NCBI GenBank assembly: GCA_045104975.1
Contig: JBGCCY010000100.1
Span: forward strand, 1-64,000
DNA from: CAJQQY01 sp045104975
Lineage (GTDB): Bacteria; Bacteroidota; Bacteroidia; Chitinophagales; Saprospiraceae
Length of the DNA: 64,000 nucleotides
Reading direction: 5' to 3'
How positions within the stretch are numbered: position 1 is the stretch's first letter; every line of letters starts with the position of its first letter. A program made the position numbers and the translations under genes. The notes beneath the pieces are model-generated. The model did not search any database, was not told the origin of the DNA, and saw only the letters and a list, made by a program, of their open reading frames with translations. Positions 1 through 9,279 of this stretch are shown in pieces.

Positions 1-138
1 AATGCGAAATTCAGAGGATAAGGTGATGGCGCGGGTTGGTTTCTTCCTTGTCATCGCTCGAAAATCGAATAGAAAATAAGCATGTAGAAAGCTCTCTGTT
101 GCTTTGTCTGGACCCGGGTTCAACTCCCGGCAGCTCCA
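1..138 (+). ncRNA. ssrA: tmRNA (transfer-messenger RNA), 3' part only
   Basis: The T-arm (GACCCGGGTTCAACTCCCGG, 111-130) followed by the acceptor strand CAGCTCC and discriminator A (131-138) is the classic tmRNA 3' end. The preceding GCATGTAGAAAGC block (79-91) also matches the tmRNA 3' region. A 3' CCA does not seem to be encoded (CTA follows). The 5' half and the tag-peptide frame lie before the window, so the tag sequence cannot be read. The molecule rescues ribosomes stalled on broken mRNAs together with SmpB. Confidence 0.9.
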
Positions 139-143
139 CTACT

Positions 144-189
144 AAAACCGCAATCATTTGATAATCAAATAGTTGCGGTTTTTTTTTTG
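144..189 (+). terminator. Rho-independent terminator of tmRNA
   Basis: AAAACCGCAA (144-153) pairs with TTGCGGTTTT (173-182). The enclosed sequence can pair further (ATTTGAT/ATCAAAT), and the stem runs into an uninterrupted T tract. It lies directly behind the tmRNA 3' end. Confidence 0.9.
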
Positions 190-228
190 AAATATACTTA
201 ATACTGATCTCTTACTTTGAATGATAAA

Positions 229-1416
229 TCACCTAACCGACTTCCCTACTCCCATTCCAATAATCAATTTTAAAATCGCGACCACAAAAAGTAAAATAAA
301 TGGATACGTCCAATTCCCTGTCAAGTCAAAAACACTCCCAAAAATAATAGGTCCTGTTCCTGCTATAAAATATCCAATCGACTGCGCCATTCCAGATAAT
401 TCTGTTGCAGATTCTGCATCTTTAGAGCGAAGGACGATAAAGAGTAAAGACAATCCAAAGCTAGCACCCATCACAAAACCGATTAGAGAGACCCAAATAG
501 CAACCCATCCTAACTGTGGAAACAATAATCCGACAAGACCAATGAATTCCACGATAACCAAAATAACTACGATACTACGTTGGTCTTTTTTCTTACCAGC
601 AATAAATGGAATAGTTAACGAACCTAAAATTGCTGTAGCTTGCGAAAGGGAAAGCATCCATCCCGAAAAGGATGCATCATATCCTCTGCTTTGTAAAATA
701 GCAGGAAGCCAAGCTAAAATTACGTAAAAAGTCAAAGACTGAAATCCCATGAATAAAGCTACTTGCCACGCTGTCCTTGAACTACTCAATTTTTTCATTG
801 TTTTCAAATAACTTCGGCTGGAAGTTGATTTTTTTAAACGAAATAATTGCGGTAGCCAAACAAGTAAAGCAATCAATGATAAGATTGCCCATACTCCTAG
901 TGAACCACGCCAACCCAATCGAAAATCATGTGCCAAGGGTACACTAATTCCTGCTGCCAATGCTGCTCCAACTGCCATCATACTAGAATATAGACTAGTG
1001 ATTAACCCTGAATTAGATTCAAAGTTTCGCTTGGTTAAACTAGGTAACAATACATTTCCAAAAGCAATGGCAATACCAGATAGCAACGTTCCTAAATATA
1101 AAGCAGGAACCCATGAAATAGACCGTATACCAATGCCGATCGTCAACAACAACATCGCACCGAGCAATGTACCGCCAATTCCGAATCGTCTTGTAAACAA
1201 TGGAGTCAAGGTTGAGATGATTCCAAAAGCAATCAATGGTAAGGTTGTCAACAGACCTAAAAATCCATTTGACAATCCCGTGGCTGCACGAATATCTTCA
1301 ATCAATGGTCCAACGCTAGCAAGCGGGGAACGTAGATTAATTGCAATAAACAGAATCCCAATAATTAGTAAAACATTATTTGATTTTGATTGCTCTAGCG
1401 ATTCAGATTTTGGCAT
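229..1416 (-). CDS. MFS transporter, CynX/NimT type
   Basis: A 395-residue integral membrane protein with about twelve hydrophobic segments. Near the N-terminus it has the NLRSPLASVGPLI stretch characteristic of the CynX/NimT (cyanate / 2-nitroimidazole) branch of the major facilitator superfamily, and a central charged loop (LFRLKKSTSS). These carriers move small, often anionic or heterocyclic solutes across the inner membrane. The substrate cannot be told from sequence. It is divergent from the purine-degradation operon starting at 1774, which makes a purine or purine-product role possible but unproven. It ends close to the tmRNA terminator, and no separate terminator is evident on its own strand. 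Confidence 0.85.
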   Translation of the reverse strand: MPKSESLEQSKSNNVLLIIGILFIAINLRSPLASVGPLIEDIRAATGLSNGFLGLLTTLPLIAFGIISTLTPLFTRRFGIGGTLLGAMLLLTIGIGIRSISWVPALYLGTLLSGIAIAFGNVLLPSLTKRNFESNSGLITSLYSSMMAVGAALAAGISVPLAHDFRLGWRGSLGVWAILSLIALLVWLPQLFRLKKSTSSRSYLKTMKKLSSSRTAWQVALFMGFQSLTFYVILAWLPAILQSRGYDASFSGWMLSLSQATAILGSLTIPFIAGKKKDQRSIVVILVIVEFIGLVGLLFPQLGWVAIWVSLIGFVMGASFGLSLLFIVLRSKDAESATELSGMAQSIGYFIAGTGPIIFGSVFDLTGNWTYPFILLFVVAILKLIIGMGVGKSVR

Positions 1417-1445
1417 TATTTATTTAGAAATTTTGTATCAAAAAA

Positions 1446-1634
1446 AGACGAACATAAGTATAATTAAGAGCATGTTTAAACTTTTAACTAACTGAAAGTC
1501 AATGATTTGTGGTTCTTGCTAATAATTTCATTTGAAGTTTAGCGAGCTAAATAAAAATTAAATTGGACGTAAGGTTCATAAAGCGTTGATTTTCAGGACG
1601 GTAAAAATTTAAACACGCTCTTAATTATCGTTGT
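1446..1634. repeat. Long imperfect inverted repeat, divergent intergenic region
   Basis: The left arm ATAATTAAGAGCATGTTTAA (1459-1478) is mirrored by the right-arm stretch ending near 1629, which reads ATAATTAAGAGCGTGTTTAA on the other strand. Pairing continues inward with mismatches (CTGAAAGTCAATG against CTGAAAATCAACG). A small central hairpin (TTTAGC-GA-GCTAAA) sits near 1538-1551. The element lies in the 357-bp gap between the divergent MFS and guanine deaminase genes. No other gene is visible in that gap. Confidence 0.75.
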
Positions 1635-1773
1635 CTTTAAAAATCCTATACTCCTTATTTATTTTATTTTTAATTCGAAAATCTTCTTTTAAAAAACCTT
1701 AATTTAGGCGCTGATAAAATTGATACATTTTCTAATCAAATTTCAATCTCAAAACTAAAAAAGAAATTATTCT

Positions 1774-2250
1774 ATGCCTAAGGATCACAAATATTTTATG
1801 CAACGTGCTATTGACATTTCAAGAAAAGGAATGGAATCCAATGACGGAGGTCCCTTTGGAGCTGTTGTGGTAAAAGATGGAGAAATAATCGCAGAAGGAA
1901 ATAATAGAGTCACTTCTTCCAACGATCCAACTGCTCATGCAGAAGTCGTTGCCATTCGAAACGCATGTTCAGCATTAGATACTTTTCAATTGGACGGTTG
2001 TATTATTTATACTTCCTGCGAACCCTGTCCGATGTGTTTGGGAGCTATTTATTGGGCACGTCCTGATAAAATGTTTTATGCCTGCACAAAAGAAGATGCT
2101 GCTAGAATTGGGTTTGATGATGATTTTATTTACAAAGAAATAAATTTAAAAATCGAAGATCGAACAATACCGACTGTTCAAATGATGAATGCGGAAGGCA
2201 ATGAAGTTTTTAAATTATGGGAAACAAAAGCCGATAAAACGGAGTATTAA
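1774..2250 (+). CDS. guaD: Guanine deaminase (cytidine-deaminase-fold)
   Basis: 158 residues, the usual size for the short, zinc-dependent GuaD family. The zinc site is visible: His55 with the proton-shuttling Glu57 in TAHAEVVAIR, then Cys85 and Cys88 in the CEPCPMC motif. The enzyme deaminates guanine to xanthine in the cytoplasm. The next three genes encode xanthine dehydrogenase and its maturation factor, which fits guanine to xanthine to urate better than a tRNA adenosine deaminase role. The gene is first in the apparent operon; the 120-bp gap to xdhA is filled by an inverted repeat. Confidence 0.88.
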   Translation: MPKDHKYFMQRAIDISRKGMESNDGGPFGAVVVKDGEIIAEGNNRVTSSNDPTAHAEVVAIRNACSALDTFQLDGCIIYTSCEPCPMCLGAIYWARPDKMFYACTKEDAARIGFDDDFIYKEINLKIEDRTIPTVQMMNAEGNEVFKLWETKADKTEY

Positions 2251-2366
2251 ATTTTGTTTTGTTGGACGTTTTACGTTGAACGTTTCTTACCCAGAATTAA
2301 CTTCTAAAAAGATTAACTCCATTCGAAAAAACGTCCAACGTGAAACGTCTAACGTAAAACGACATT
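2251..2366. repeat. Intraoperonic long inverted repeat (guaD-xdhA gap)
   Basis: CGTTTTACGTTGAACGTTTC (2267-2286) pairs with GAAACGTCTAACGTAAAACG (2342-2361) with two mismatches, and pairing extends outward. Arms are built from degenerate reiterations of ACGTT/GGACG. The element starts right after the guaD stop codon and ends five bases before the xdhA start, so it fills the gap inside the operon. Confidence 0.8.
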
Positions 2367-2370
2367 AAAA

Positions 2371-3795
2371 ATGATTCAATTTATTTTAAATGATAAAACC
2401 ATCCAAACCCAACTTTCAAAAGGAAGTACGGTCTTGGACTTTGTTCGATATGAAAAGCAACTGGTCGGTACTAAGGTTGGATGCCGAGAAGGTGATTGTG
2501 GTGCATGTACCATTCTTATTGGAGAATTGAAAAACGGAAAATTGGTTTATCAATCCATGACTTCTTGTATCACACCACTCATTAATATTCATGGAAAACA
2601 CGTTTTAACCATCGAAGGAATTAATGGCGACAACCTCACTCCTATTCAAGCCTTAATGGTTAATAATAATGGGACACAATGTGGTTTTTGCACCCCTGGT
2701 TTTATTGTGTCATTGACTGGGTTTGCTTTGTCGGATAAAATGGTTGATTCAGAAAATGCGATAAAATCTATTGATGGAAATATTTGTAGATGTACTGGTT
2801 ATAAATCTATCGAGCGAGCTACTGATGATTTTTGCGATCAATTAAAAAACAAACCTACCACCAACAAAATATCTTGGCTTGTAGAAAACAATCACTTGCC
2901 TAATTATATGACTGACATAGAATCTAGGTTAGTTGATTTGAATAAAAAACTAACAACCGAAGTTATTTCTAACAATACTTTTACAGAATATTTCCTAGGT
3001 GGTGGTACTGACTTATTGGTACAAAAACCTGAAGTGGTAAAAAAGGCTTCTGTTAAAAATAAATTTGATAATCCTGATTTAAAAAGGATTGAAGTCAATA
3101 ATGGAATTTGTAAAATAGGTGCATCTGCAACCGTTACTGATTTGGAGGAATCGCCAGTTTTTAACAATATATTTCCAAATTTAAAAAAGCATTTAAAATT
3201 AGTCTCTTCCACTCCGATTAGAAACATGGCCACCTTAGCTGGAAATTTTGTCAACGCTTCACCGATTGGAGATATGACTATTTTTTTTCTTGCATTGGAT
3301 AGTTCTATTATTTTAAATACAGGAGAAAAAAAAAGAACACTTCCGTTAAAAGAACTTTATTTAGATTATAAAAAACTGGATAAATCATCTGCTGAATTTA
3401 TTGAGTCTATTCAATTTTCAGTTCCTAATAAATCCACTCATTTTAATTTTGAAAAAGTAAGTAAACGAACTCACTTAGATATTGCAAGTGTCAATTCTGC
3501 TTGTCAGATCAATTTAAATACAGATAATACGATTTCAGAAATTCATCTTTCCGCAGGAGGTGTCGGGCCTATTCCAAAATATTTATTGGAATCTTGTTCT
3601 TTTTTAAAAAACAAAAAATTGAACTCTGAAATCTTGAATGATTTTTTCAAAATTGTCACTCAAGAAATATCTCCTATCAGCGATGCGAGAGGAACCGCAG
3701 ATTACAAAAGACTTTTGCTACGACAATTAATTTTGGCTCATTTTATAGAATTCTTTGGAGCTATCGAACCGATCACTAAAATGCTAAAAGGATGA
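2371..3795 (+). CDS. xdhA: Xanthine dehydrogenase, iron-sulfur and FAD subunit
   Basis: 474 residues carrying the two [2Fe-2S] domains and the FAD domain of a bacterial XDH small subunit. The plant-type ferredoxin cysteines are at about 38, 43, 46 and 66 (VGCREGDCGACTILIG). The second cluster lies at 104, 107, 139 and 141 (QCGFCTPGF, NICRCTGY). The FAD-binding domain begins near residue 200 (LGGGTDLLVQKP). The protein passes electrons from the molybdenum centre in the large subunit to FAD and NAD+. It overlaps the next gene by 4 bp (ATGA), indicating coupled translation. Confidence 0.93.
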   Translation: MIQFILNDKTIQTQLSKGSTVLDFVRYEKQLVGTKVGCREGDCGACTILIGELKNGKLVYQSMTSCITPLINIHGKHVLTIEGINGDNLTPIQALMVNNNGTQCGFCTPGFIVSLTGFALSDKMVDSENAIKSIDGNICRCTGYKSIERATDDFCDQLKNKPTTNKISWLVENNHLPNYMTDIESRLVDLNKKLTTEVISNNTFTEYFLGGGTDLLVQKPEVVKKASVKNKFDNPDLKRIEVNNGICKIGASATVTDLEESPVFNNIFPNLKKHLKLVSSTPIRNMATLAGNFVNASPIGDMTIFFLALDSSIILNTGEKKRTLPLKELYLDYKKLDKSSAEFIESIQFSVPNKSTHFNFEKVSKRTHLDIASVNSACQINLNTDNTISEIHLSAGGVGPIPKYLLESCSFLKNKKLNSEILNDFFKIVTQEISPISDARGTADYKRLLLRQLILAHFIEFFGAIEPITKMLKG

Positions 3796-6110
3796 TTGAT
3801 CCCCTAAAAAAAATTAAGGATAAAAGGCACCTAGCCAACATTGATGCTATCGGTCATGTAACGGGCAAAAGCACTTACGTTGATGATATTCCGACGATGC
3901 AAGGCACTTTGTTTATCAAAATTTTTGACTCCCCAATTGCTCATGGAAAAATTAAGTCAATTGATTTTTCTGAAGCAGAACAAATGCCAGGTGTGGTTAA
4001 GATTTTTTCTCACAAAGATATTCCAGGAGAAAATCAAATCGGAGGAATCATTCAAGATGAACCTTTATTGGCCGAAGATGAAGTTCATTTTAGAGGTCAA
4101 GCGATTTTGTTAGTTGTGGCAGAAACCGAAATTGCGGCAGAAGAGGCGTTGGAAAAAATAAAAATTGACCTAGAAGAATTACCTGCGATCGTTGATCCTA
4201 AAAAAGCTTTTCTCAAAGGGCAATTTTTATCCGATTCAAGAACTTTCCAATTAGGCGATAGTAAAAAAGCATTCGAAAAGGCAACTCATATTTTTGAAGG
4301 CTCTGCTGATTCTGGCGGGCAAGAACATTTATATTTGGAAACGCAAGGCGCATACGCCTATCCGATGGAACATGGAAGTCTCAAAATCCATAGTTCCACC
4401 CAAGGGCCAACTCAAGTACAAAAAGCAGTTGCTCGAGTGCTCGGTGTTGGAATGAATAAAGTGGAAGTTGATGTTACTCGAATCGGTGGAGGTTTTGGTG
4501 GCAAGGAAGATCAAGCGAATCCTTTTGCAGCGATGACTGCGTTAGTAGCTGGGGTTTTGAAAAAACCTGCTAAATGTATTTTGCATCGAATGGAAGATAT
4601 GCGGATGACTGGCAAACGACATCCCTATCGAAGTGACTATAAAATTGGTTTGGATAAAAATCTAAAAATCATTGCCTATGAAGCTTCCTTTTTTCAAAAC
4701 GGAGGAGCTGCAGCAGACTTGTCTCCTGCTGTTCTAGAGCGAACACTTTTTCATGCTACCAATAGTTACTTTATTCCAAATGTGATTTTGCAAGCACATT
4801 GTTGCAAGACTAATCTTCCTCCAAATACTGCCTTCCGAGGATTTGGAGGACCACAGGGAATGTTTGTAATGGAAGCAGCTATTGATCATGCTGCTAGAAT
4901 TCTAAATATCAATGCTACTGAAATTCAACAAAATAATTTATTACACGATAGCGACGAATTCCCCTATGGACAAATTGTAGAAAATGGAGAGGCTCAAAAT
5001 AGTTGGGCAGCACTAGACGAAAAATATAATATTGAAAAAATCAGAATATCTATAGAATCTTATAACAATACAAATACATTTTCAAAAAAAGGATTGGCTT
5101 TAATGCCTATCTGTTTTGGTATTTCATTTACCAATACGATGATGAATCATGCTCGTGCGTTAATACATATTTATACTGATGGAACGGTTGGCGTAAGTAC
5201 AGGTGCTATCGAAATGGGACAAGGTGTCAACACTAAAATGGTTCAAGTAGCCGCTAGAGAATTTGGTATCCCTCATGAGTTGATAAAACTGGAAACAACC
5301 AATACAACAAGAGTTGCCAACACTTCTCCTTCCGCAGCAAGTGCTACAGCTGATCTCAACGGGAAAGCATTGTTAGACGCTTGTCAACAAATTAAAAATA
5401 GATTGATAAAAATGATTCAGAAGGTTTTCCAATTGGAAGAATCTACTCCTATTATTTTTAAAAACGGAGAAGTAACGATTGCTAAAAATGGGGAAGTAAT
5501 TTCTTGGCAAAAAATTATTACTGATGCTTTTTCTCAAAGAATTAATTTAAGTGCGAAAGGACATTACGCTACTCCAAGAATAAACTTCAACAAAGAAACG
5601 GGAAAAGGGCATCCTTTTGCTTACCATGTTTACGGAACCGCTTTGTTTACGACGACGGTAGATTGCCTTAGAGGAATTTATGAAATTGATGATGTGCATG
5701 TTGTTCACGATGTTGGAGAAACAATAAATGAACTCGTTGATCTTGGACAAATAGAAGGAGGATTGGTTCAAGGAATTGGTTGGATGACCATGGAAGAAAT
5801 TATCTATAATCAAAAAGGGAAATTGCAAAGCAATGCGCTTTCTACTTATAAAATTCCAGACATCTATTCTGTCCCAAAAACGATTAATACTTCCTTTTTA
5901 CCGCTTCGAACAGATAACTTAGCTATCCTCAAATCCAAGGCTGTTGGTGAGCCACCTTTAATGTATGGGATAGGTGCTTATTTTGCGATTCGAAATGCAG
6001 TTCGTGCATTTAATCCGACCGCTGATTTTGATTATGTTTCTCCGATTACGCCTGAAAGAGTGCTCTTGGCTTTGTATTCAAAAAGAAAGTTAATCAAGAC
6101 TGACAAATAA
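3792..6110 (+). CDS. xdhB: Xanthine dehydrogenase, molybdopterin-binding subunit
   Basis: 772 residues, the usual length for a stand-alone XDH large subunit. Visible molybdenum-cofactor motifs are GGGFGGKEDQ, RGFGGPQGMF, the EMGQGVNTK loop, and a C-terminal VGEPPLMYG stretch containing the catalytic glutamate of the family. It oxidises hypoxanthine/xanthine to urate with the small subunit encoded just upstream (4-bp overlap). XdhC follows 24 bp later. No urate oxidase is present in the window, so the pathway seen here stops at urate. Confidence 0.93.
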   Translation: MIDPLKKIKDKRHLANIDAIGHVTGKSTYVDDIPTMQGTLFIKIFDSPIAHGKIKSIDFSEAEQMPGVVKIFSHKDIPGENQIGGIIQDEPLLAEDEVHFRGQAILLVVAETEIAAEEALEKIKIDLEELPAIVDPKKAFLKGQFLSDSRTFQLGDSKKAFEKATHIFEGSADSGGQEHLYLETQGAYAYPMEHGSLKIHSSTQGPTQVQKAVARVLGVGMNKVEVDVTRIGGGFGGKEDQANPFAAMTALVAGVLKKPAKCILHRMEDMRMTGKRHPYRSDYKIGLDKNLKIIAYEASFFQNGGAAADLSPAVLERTLFHATNSYFIPNVILQAHCCKTNLPPNTAFRGFGGPQGMFVMEAAIDHAARILNINATEIQQNNLLHDSDEFPYGQIVENGEAQNSWAALDEKYNIEKIRISIESYNNTNTFSKKGLALMPICFGISFTNTMMNHARALIHIYTDGTVGVSTGAIEMGQGVNTKMVQVAAREFGIPHELIKLETTNTTRVANTSPSAASATADLNGKALLDACQQIKNRLIKMIQKVFQLEESTPIIFKNGEVTIAKNGEVISWQKIITDAFSQRINLSAKGHYATPRINFNKETGKGHPFAYHVYGTALFTTTVDCLRGIYEIDDVHVVHDVGETINELVDLGQIEGGLVQGIGWMTMEEIIYNQKGKLQSNALSTYKIPDIYSVPKTINTSFLPLRTDNLAILKSKAVGEPPLMYGIGAYFAIRNAVRAFNPTADFDYVSPITPERVLLALYSKRKLIKTDK

Positions 6111-6134
6111 ACTCAATAGGTTACTTAATTATCT

Positions 6135-7091
6135 ATGAAACCAACCACCATAAAATTCATCCTCCAAAAATTACAAGCTGACATTCCAACAATGCTTTTA
6201 CAAGTCGTCTATAGTGAAGGCAGTTCACCTGGAAGGCAAGGTTTCCAAATGGCGATTGCCAATGATGGGCAACTTTTCGGTAGCATCGGTGGTGGAATCA
6301 TGGAACATAAATTAGTAGAATTTTCAAAAAAGAAATTATCAAAAAAAGAAACTACCGTTGAACTCAAATATCAATATCATGATAAAATTCATTCGACCGA
6401 ACAATCAGGAATGATTTGTTCTGGACATCAAGTCATTGCCTTTTTTCCTTTTTACAAAAAAGATATTGAGCTATTTCAAAAGATGGATCAATCAGTTGAA
6501 TCTGGTCAATCAGATTATTTACTTTTTTCACCCAAAGGTCTTTCCATTATTTCAAAAGATGATTTGACAATTCCAATTGGTTTTCATCAAAAAACAACAG
6601 TAGATTGGTCTTACCTCGAAAAAGTCAATCAGCAAAAAGTGATTCATATTTTTGGAGGTGGTCATGTTAGCTTGGCATTATCGGAGGTCATGAATTTTTT
6701 GGGATTTTATATAAAAATATATGACGACCGTGAAACGATCAATACGCTTGAGCAAAATGTTTTTTGTCATGAAAAACATATCATCTCTTATGACGCTATC
6801 AGTTCTCAATTGGAAAACTGTCAAGATGATTATATTGTCATTATGACTTTTGGTTACCGACCTGATAAAATTGTTTTAAAACAATTACTGGGAAAAGATT
6901 TTTTCTACATTGGTATGATGGGCAGCAAAGAGAAAATAAAAACGTTGTTGAAGGAATTAGAAATGGAAGGTTTTTCAAAAGAATCTTATGCACCTATCTT
7001 TACACCAATTGGGTTGGAAATTTTTAGCAAGACTCCTCAAGAGATCGCAATAAGTGTTGCTGCTGAAATTATTCGAGAAACGAACAGATAA
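6135..7091 (+). CDS. xdhC: XdhC-family molybdenum cofactor maturation protein
   Basis: 318 residues with the XdhC/CoxI layout. The N-terminal domain has the GSIGGGIMEHKL signature. A C-terminal Rossmann domain (HIFGGGHVSLALSEV) is followed by a conserved MMGSKEKIKTLL region and the typical GLEIFSKTPQEIAISVAAE ending. XdhC binds molybdenum cofactor, promotes its sulfuration and inserts it into the large subunit. Its place as the last gene of the guaD-xdhAB operon agrees with that. A terminator hairpin lies about 100 bp downstream. Confidence 0.9.
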   Translation: MKPTTIKFILQKLQADIPTMLLQVVYSEGSSPGRQGFQMAIANDGQLFGSIGGGIMEHKLVEFSKKKLSKKETTVELKYQYHDKIHSTEQSGMICSGHQVIAFFPFYKKDIELFQKMDQSVESGQSDYLLFSPKGLSIISKDDLTIPIGFHQKTTVDWSYLEKVNQQKVIHIFGGGHVSLALSEVMNFLGFYIKIYDDRETINTLEQNVFCHEKHIISYDAISSQLENCQDDYIVIMTFGYRPDKIVLKQLLGKDFFYIGMMGSKEKIKTLLKELEMEGFSKESYAPIFTPIGLEIFSKTPQEIAISVAAEIIRETNR

Positions 7092-7188
7092 CTTTATAAA
7101 ATAATTTTAGAGATAGCAATCAAATCAAACTTCTCCTTTTTTTTTTGAACACCTTTTTAACTTACTCGTACCTTATAGAAAAAACAAT

Positions 7189-7222
7189 AATGCGCTTACA
7201 TTTTTCAATGTAAGCGCATTGT
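7189..7222. terminator. Bidirectional terminator hairpin
   Basis: AATGCGCTTACA (7189-7200) and TGTAAGCGCATT (7209-7220) form a perfect 12-bp stem with an 8-base loop between the convergent xdhC and phosphoesterase genes. T/A-rich flanks on both sides suit termination in either direction. Confidence 0.75.
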
Positions 7223-7279
7223 TATATATATTCAATTAAAAGAAAATCTGAATTTAATTATATAAATTCCTTCAACTAT

Positions 7280-8887
7280 TTATTTCGTTTTGGTAAACGG
7301 ATAAGAAACCGAAGAAGACTGAGATTTAATATCAAGATAATATATTCCAGGAACCAAACTACTCGTATTGATCCTATGAGTTTCACCTGCTAAGTTTACT
7401 TGCTCCACTATAATTACTTTCCCAGTCATATCTTTAATTTCAAAAGTTATTTTTCCATTATCAATATTTGGCATTTCAATAGTCAATTCATCCAATACTG
7501 GATTAGGGTAGATAACTGGAGCGTCCAAAACAAAAGCAAAATTTACTACTCTGACCGCAGAATAATTTTCTGTACCATCATAATCCACTTGACGAAGTCG
7601 ATAATAATTGTCGCCACGTTGAGGTTTAGTATCGATGTAAGAATAAGATTGAGCAGTACTGGTTGTACCTTCCCCATCTACCCACGCTAATTTTTCCCAA
7701 GTCTCTCCATCTGCACTCTTTTGTATTTCAAAACCTTTGTTATTATCTTCAGAAGCAGTTTTCCAATTAATAATAGATTCCTTTCCTTCTTTTCTTACTT
7801 GAAAATCAACCAATTCCACGGGAAGGGGAGCAGTCATATCATAAGCTAAAGTAAATGGTTCAGAAATAGACCCGAACCCTCCGAAATTGTTAGCAGCTGT
7901 CCCTCCCATATCTTCAAAGGGAGTATCACCAAAAGCACCATAAGTACCATCACCATTATCATGAGTAGGCGAATAAGTTGAAACTGTGATAGTGTTTGTT
8001 CCTGGTGAAAATTCCATGATTCGAAGCCAACCATTTCCACCCTCTCCACCTATAGGATCTTGGTTCTGATAATCAGAAAGAAGGGTGTAAATAGTATTGC
8101 CATTTGTCCCCACATCATCTCTTTCTCCTTCTGTTGCTATATGACCACCTAGCATTAAAAAAAGATTTGGATGATGTTTTAATGCATCAAAAATTTTTTC
8201 TCCTTGAGGGCCAAATTTTCCTGGATAATCATTTCCGTTACCTGCGGGATCTCCTTCATTTCCGCGATCAATCATAAAATGAGAAGTAACAATAGCTCTT
8301 CTATTACTATGAGTTGTTAATACTCCATCAGCCCAATTTAATACATCTGTTTGATGCTGTTCATTTAACTCCTGATCATACTCAAGATGAATTATAATAA
8401 AATCAAGTCCACTAGCACTAAACAACTGATAACTATTATCATTCTTTGAACCATAATGTCCTCCGTAATAGGCCATGGTATCAAATCGACTTACACCAAA
8501 ATGTGTATTAAATTCAGCAGTAGCCCCTGTTTCTCTTTTAGGAAATTGATCGCAATTTCCTACAGATATTCCATAAGGAATTCCATCTGGTAATTTTGGT
8601 AGTACTATTGAATCACCTTCAATTATTTTATAGGCCTCATCAGCAAGAGCCCATTCATCTGGTTCATCAGCATTTTGAACAACATCTCCCAGACTTGTCA
8701 CAAAAACAATATTTCTACTCACTCTATTGTCTGCGATCCATTGGGTTTGTGCTCCAAAAATAGCATTCGAAGCAGGTCCATAATCACAATAGTGCTGTGT
8801 ATCAGGCATCACAATAATGGTAAAATTCTGCGCAGCCATCTGAATGGAAACAAAACAACTAAATAATAAAAATAAAATACGTTTCAT
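7280..8887 (-). CDS. Secreted calcineurin-like metallophosphoesterase with T9SS sorting domain
   Basis: 535 residues. A signal peptide (MKRILFLLFSCFVSIQMAAQ) precedes a calcineurin-like metallophosphoesterase domain: MPDTQHY with Asp29 and His32, a following GD motif in TSLGDVVQN, and the later metal-ligand region GGHIATEGE. A fibronectin-like linker follows (LVDFQVRKEGKESIINWKTA). The last ~80 residues are a type A T9SS C-terminal sorting domain (VIYPNPVLDELTIEM ... GIYYLDIKS). The protein is expected to leave the cell through the type IX system and hydrolyse extracellular phosphoesters; the substrate is unknown. Single gene, promoter presumably in the 390-bp gap upstream. Confidence 0.88.
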   Translation of the reverse strand: MKRILFLLFSCFVSIQMAAQNFTIIVMPDTQHYCDYGPASNAIFGAQTQWIADNRVSRNIVFVTSLGDVVQNADEPDEWALADEAYKIIEGDSIVLPKLPDGIPYGISVGNCDQFPKRETGATAEFNTHFGVSRFDTMAYYGGHYGSKNDNSYQLFSASGLDFIIIHLEYDQELNEQHQTDVLNWADGVLTTHSNRRAIVTSHFMIDRGNEGDPAGNGNDYPGKFGPQGEKIFDALKHHPNLFLMLGGHIATEGERDDVGTNGNTIYTLLSDYQNQDPIGGEGGNGWLRIMEFSPGTNTITVSTYSPTHDNGDGTYGAFGDTPFEDMGGTAANNFGGFGSISEPFTLAYDMTAPLPVELVDFQVRKEGKESIINWKTASEDNNKGFEIQKSADGETWEKLAWVDGEGTTSTAQSYSYIDTKPQRGDNYYRLRQVDYDGTENYSAVRVVNFAFVLDAPVIYPNPVLDELTIEMPNIDNGKITFEIKDMTGKVIIVEQVNLAGETHRINTSSLVPGIYYLDIKSQSSSVSYPFTKTK

Positions 8888-9279
8888 GATCTTTTTTTTC
8901 GAGGATTAAGCTAAAACCGAATTAATAAACTAATCCATATTATTAAAATATGTAGTCAACAATTTTCGAGTACGATAATTTTTTTTAAAAATTTTCCTTT
9001 AAGCTATCACTTTAAGAATTTTCTATTCAGCTAAAAAGGAAATAAATCAGTTGAATTGAATCAATCGGTATGCAGGATATTTATAGAACAACTTTAATAT
9101 AAAGTTGTTTAAAGTTGATTTTAGACCTACTACATGTAGGCAAAACTCAAAAAAGAGTCTCAATAATGGAGATAAATCTTATTTCAATCTCCAAGAATAA
9201 AATTATAAAACTTCTATTAAAAAACCAATACTTTCCAATTTAGTGAATTCCAATGTTTTCAGAACGACAAAATAATTTC
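8888..9279. other. Intergenic region with two small hairpins
   Basis: No gene found. There is a perfect 10-bp stem with a 3-base loop at 9087-9109 (AACAACTTTA / TAAAGTTGTT) and a short CCTAC/GTAGG stem at 9126-9140. They may terminate the polysaccharide deacetylase transcript on the minus strand, but neither is followed by a long T tract in that direction. The part nearest 8888 should hold the phosphoesterase promoter; I could not identify it. Confidence 0.5.

Noticed and set aside
221..1495. Plus-strand frames opposite the MFS gene
   Set aside because: Mirror frames of the transporter with biased, low-complexity translation; not independent genes.
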